Of a DNA stretch of 64,000 nucleotides, positions 62,701-64,000 are shown piece by piece. Position numbers and translations under genes: made by a program. The notes under the pieces are model-generated. The model was not told where the DNA came from. It did not search any database and was given only the letters and a program-made list of their open reading frames with translations. The first letter of the stretch is position 1, and each line of letters starts with the position of its first letter. Source of the DNA: Brevipalpus yothersi (lineage: Eukaryota > Arthropoda > Arachnida > Trombidiformes > Tenuipalpidae); assembly GCA_003956705.1 (NCBI GenBank), contig QZCP01000723.1, forward strand, positions 124,001 to 188,000, given 5' to 3'.

Positions 62701-63230
62701 GAGTATTCTTGTTTGAACTCTATATCGTATTTGCCAAAGAAACCAAACCCGATCTCAGTCAGGTCATCAGCCAGGCAGCCATCAATGGCAACAGCGGAGC
62801 TGATCGAAGCAGTAATAGCAATGGTGGAATCAATAATTCTGCATCAGGATCATCCAACTCTCCTCCAACCGTATTTAATCCGAACAGAGTTCGGTATATC
62901 TACAAGAGTCGCTATATGCTGGCTGAGATTGGCTTGGCAGAGACCATCGATAATGATGAGTGCAAATTCGCTATATGGTCAACTGGAGCTTCAGCTCGAG
63001 GGCCGAATGTGCAAGAAAATAAAATAATAATGAAAGCATCATCGCCGGAGGTGCGACAGACGTGGATAAAAAAATTAAAAGAAGCAATGCAAGAAAGCTA
63101 TTTCACTTCGAGAATTTCTTCCATCAGTCTATCATCATCCAAAACAATTTCTCAAGACTCTACAAACAATTATCTGAACAATAATAAGAATCATTCAACT
63201 AGTGTCGTCAAATCAATAAATGATTCATGA
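53971..63230 (+). CDS. trio: Trio/Kalirin-type Rho guanine-nucleotide exchange factor, one DH-PH module
   Basis: Five exons (53971..54185, 57365..58934, 59129..59506, 60736..62162, 62225..63230) join in phase to 1531 aa. A series of spectrin repeats fills residues ~1-1100, with Trio-specific landmarks such as ARTGECDPEEIF, QVLSWIKNAESMLSASF and CQQYVLVEHSGRQALKWI. The DH domain (~1138-1315) opens with REFIMAELLQTEKSYVNDL and includes EDVGHCFVTWA and LIKPVQRIMKYRQLLEGLL; the PH domain is ~1325-1470. This is the Rac/RhoG-activating GEF1 of Trio, used in axon guidance. A Ser/Asn-rich tail ends the frame; no SH3, GEF2 or kinase follows. No SEC14 domain precedes it. The start at MGDRSLKK is the least certain point; upstream exons may exist. 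Confidence 0.88.
54186..57364 (+). other. Long first Trio intron
   Basis: A 3.2-kb intron, by far the longest in the window, carrying a GA tract at 56719-56764 and CT-rich patches near 54257-54282 and 56306-56328. Short ORFs inside (54450..54653, 55034..55219) have no protein feature. Its length is consistent with alternative promoters. Confidence 0.55.
56719..56764. repeat. (GA)n microsatellite in Trio intron 1
   Basis: About 23 GA dinucleotides. Confidence 0.95.
59507..60735 (+). other. Trio intron 3
   Basis: A 1.2-kb intron between two spectrin-repeat exons. No gene or repeat of note; ORFs at 60249..60666 have no recognisable feature. Confidence 0.6.
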
Positions 63231-63311
63231 TGATTAGGAAATATATACAATTATATTTAATGTTACATATGTATAAATACCTCAAGACTTAAAAAAATTG
63301 CCATAAAACGC

Positions 63312-64000
63312 TCATGTCTGCTTTTTTATTTTTGAATTGAAATAAGTGCGGATGAAAAAATTGAGAAACAACAGGAAGTATGAAAAATAAACGGAAAAAC
63401 TGAAAATCGATTCTCCCAGAGTGATTTTGCAAGGTACTCCGGTCATTTTCATGACCAATTCGTAGATTGCAACGTAAAAGCCTATCACCATTTGAGCAAT
63501 CTGTAAAGTGGTTATCGAAAAAGCCACAAATCTTGGCATTCGAAAACCCAGTGCTCGTAATGAATAATAGCTATACATGATACTGTGGACGAAATAGTTC
63601 ATGGACCCAGTCCATCGATTGATGGCAACCATTCCGGGAAAGTATTTGAAAACACAAATGACTGTCATTGCATGATGATACCAGTGTAAGAATGAGAGTT
63701 TCTGTTTTCGAAGAATAATGAAAGCTGTGTCACCGAATTCCAAGATTTTTGACCACACAAACAGCCAACTCCAAAATAAAACTGATGAATTTTGTGTAAA
63801 AGAATTTTCACAAGCTGCCGCATGAAAACCATCATGATGAAGAACACTCAGAATTTCTGGGACCATTGAATAAGCTCCTGCAATCGAAAAAAGTGCTAAT
63901 AGACCACTCCATACAGCAAGAGGAAGGCGAAGCTGGAAAGGTTTCCGATTTTTCATTAATTGAATCCCCAAATGCACAAGAATTACGTAAATTGAAGAAA
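63312..64000 (-). CDS. ELOVL6-like very-long-chain fatty acid elongase, 5' end outside window
   Basis: The minus-strand frame is open to the window edge and encodes about 228 C-terminal residues of an ELO-family elongase. This ER multi-pass enzyme performs the condensation step that adds two carbons to acyl-CoA. The histidine box HWYHH lies within KQKLSFLHWYHHAM, preceded by ILEFGDTAFIILRKQ and followed by MNYFVHSIMYSYYSLRALGF, all typical of the ELOVL3/6 subgroup. The end (KIKKQT) gives a KKxx-like ER-retention signal. The start codon lies beyond base 64000. Its stop is 81 bp from the Trio stop in convergent orientation, so 3' UTRs probably overlap. Confidence 0.93.
   Translation of the reverse strand, partial: SSIYVILVHLGIQLMKNRKPFQLRLPLAVWSGLLALFSIAGAYSMVPEILSVLHHDGFHAAACENSFTQNSSVLFWSWLFVWSKILEFGDTAFIILRKQKLSFLHWYHHAMTVICVFKYFPGMVAINRWTGSMNYFVHSIMYSYYSLRALGFRMPRFVAFSITTLQIAQMVIGFYVAIYELVMKMTGVPCKITLGESIFSFSVYFSYFLLFLNFFIRTYFNSKIKKQT

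Overview
This is a eukaryotic nuclear window from an arthropod. The genome is compact: about 20 protein-coding genes in 64 kb, with mostly short GT-AG introns (70-150 bp), AT-rich spacers and many (GA/CT)n microsatellites. The arthropod call rests on an Imp-L2-type two-Ig insulin-binding protein and a tramtrack/Broad-type BTB zinc-finger gene. Gene density and style suggest a small-genome chelicerate, perhaps a mite, but this is inference and the sequence alone does not fix the species. No rRNA, tRNA, CRISPR array, operon or prokaryotic feature was seen. Gene models come from reading splice sites by eye; exon phases were checked so that each joined CDS is a multiple of three.

Layout. 0-10 kb: the 3' part of an alpha-1,3-fucosyltransferase (+); FKBP8-like immunophilin (-) divergent from the lipase ABHD16A (+); mitochondrial release factor MTRF1L (+); BRICHOS protein ITM2 (+). 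10-21 kb: an orphan tail-anchored coiled-coil protein (-), a 71-aa coiled-coil protein (-) divergent from a BTB-C2H2 transcription factor (+), two divergent orphan four-pass membrane proteins (- and +), and a zinc-ribbon protein (+). 22-33 kb: ADP-ribosylhydrolase ARH3 (+), a repeat-rich spacer, ImpL2 (+), and a broken inverted copy of ARH3 behind ImpL2. 33-38 kb: gene-poor, GA-rich DNA holding two short hairpin elements. 38-46 kb: RXYLT1/TMEM5 (+), ELMOD2-like (+) and a WBP1/VOPP1-like small membrane protein (+). 47-52 kb: acireductone dioxygenase (-) divergent from OPA3 (+); a C2orf69-like hydrolase (+) convergent with NOB1 (-). 52-64 kb: a Trio/Kalirin RhoGEF (+) that ends after its first DH-PH module, convergent with an ELOVL6-like elongase (-) running off the window.

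The genes are mainly housekeeping and do not form a cluster with one shared function. Loose themes are glycosylation (fucosyltransferase, RXYLT1), mitochondria (MTRF1L, OPA3, C2orf69, FKBP8), lipids (ABHD16A, ELOVL6) and small-GTPase control (ELMOD2, Trio). The most unusual items are the near-identical but broken ARH3 copy, the paired hairpin elements, the Trio gene without visible SEC14 or GEF2 modules, and several orphan small membrane or coiled-coil genes. I found no clearly new multi-gene system.
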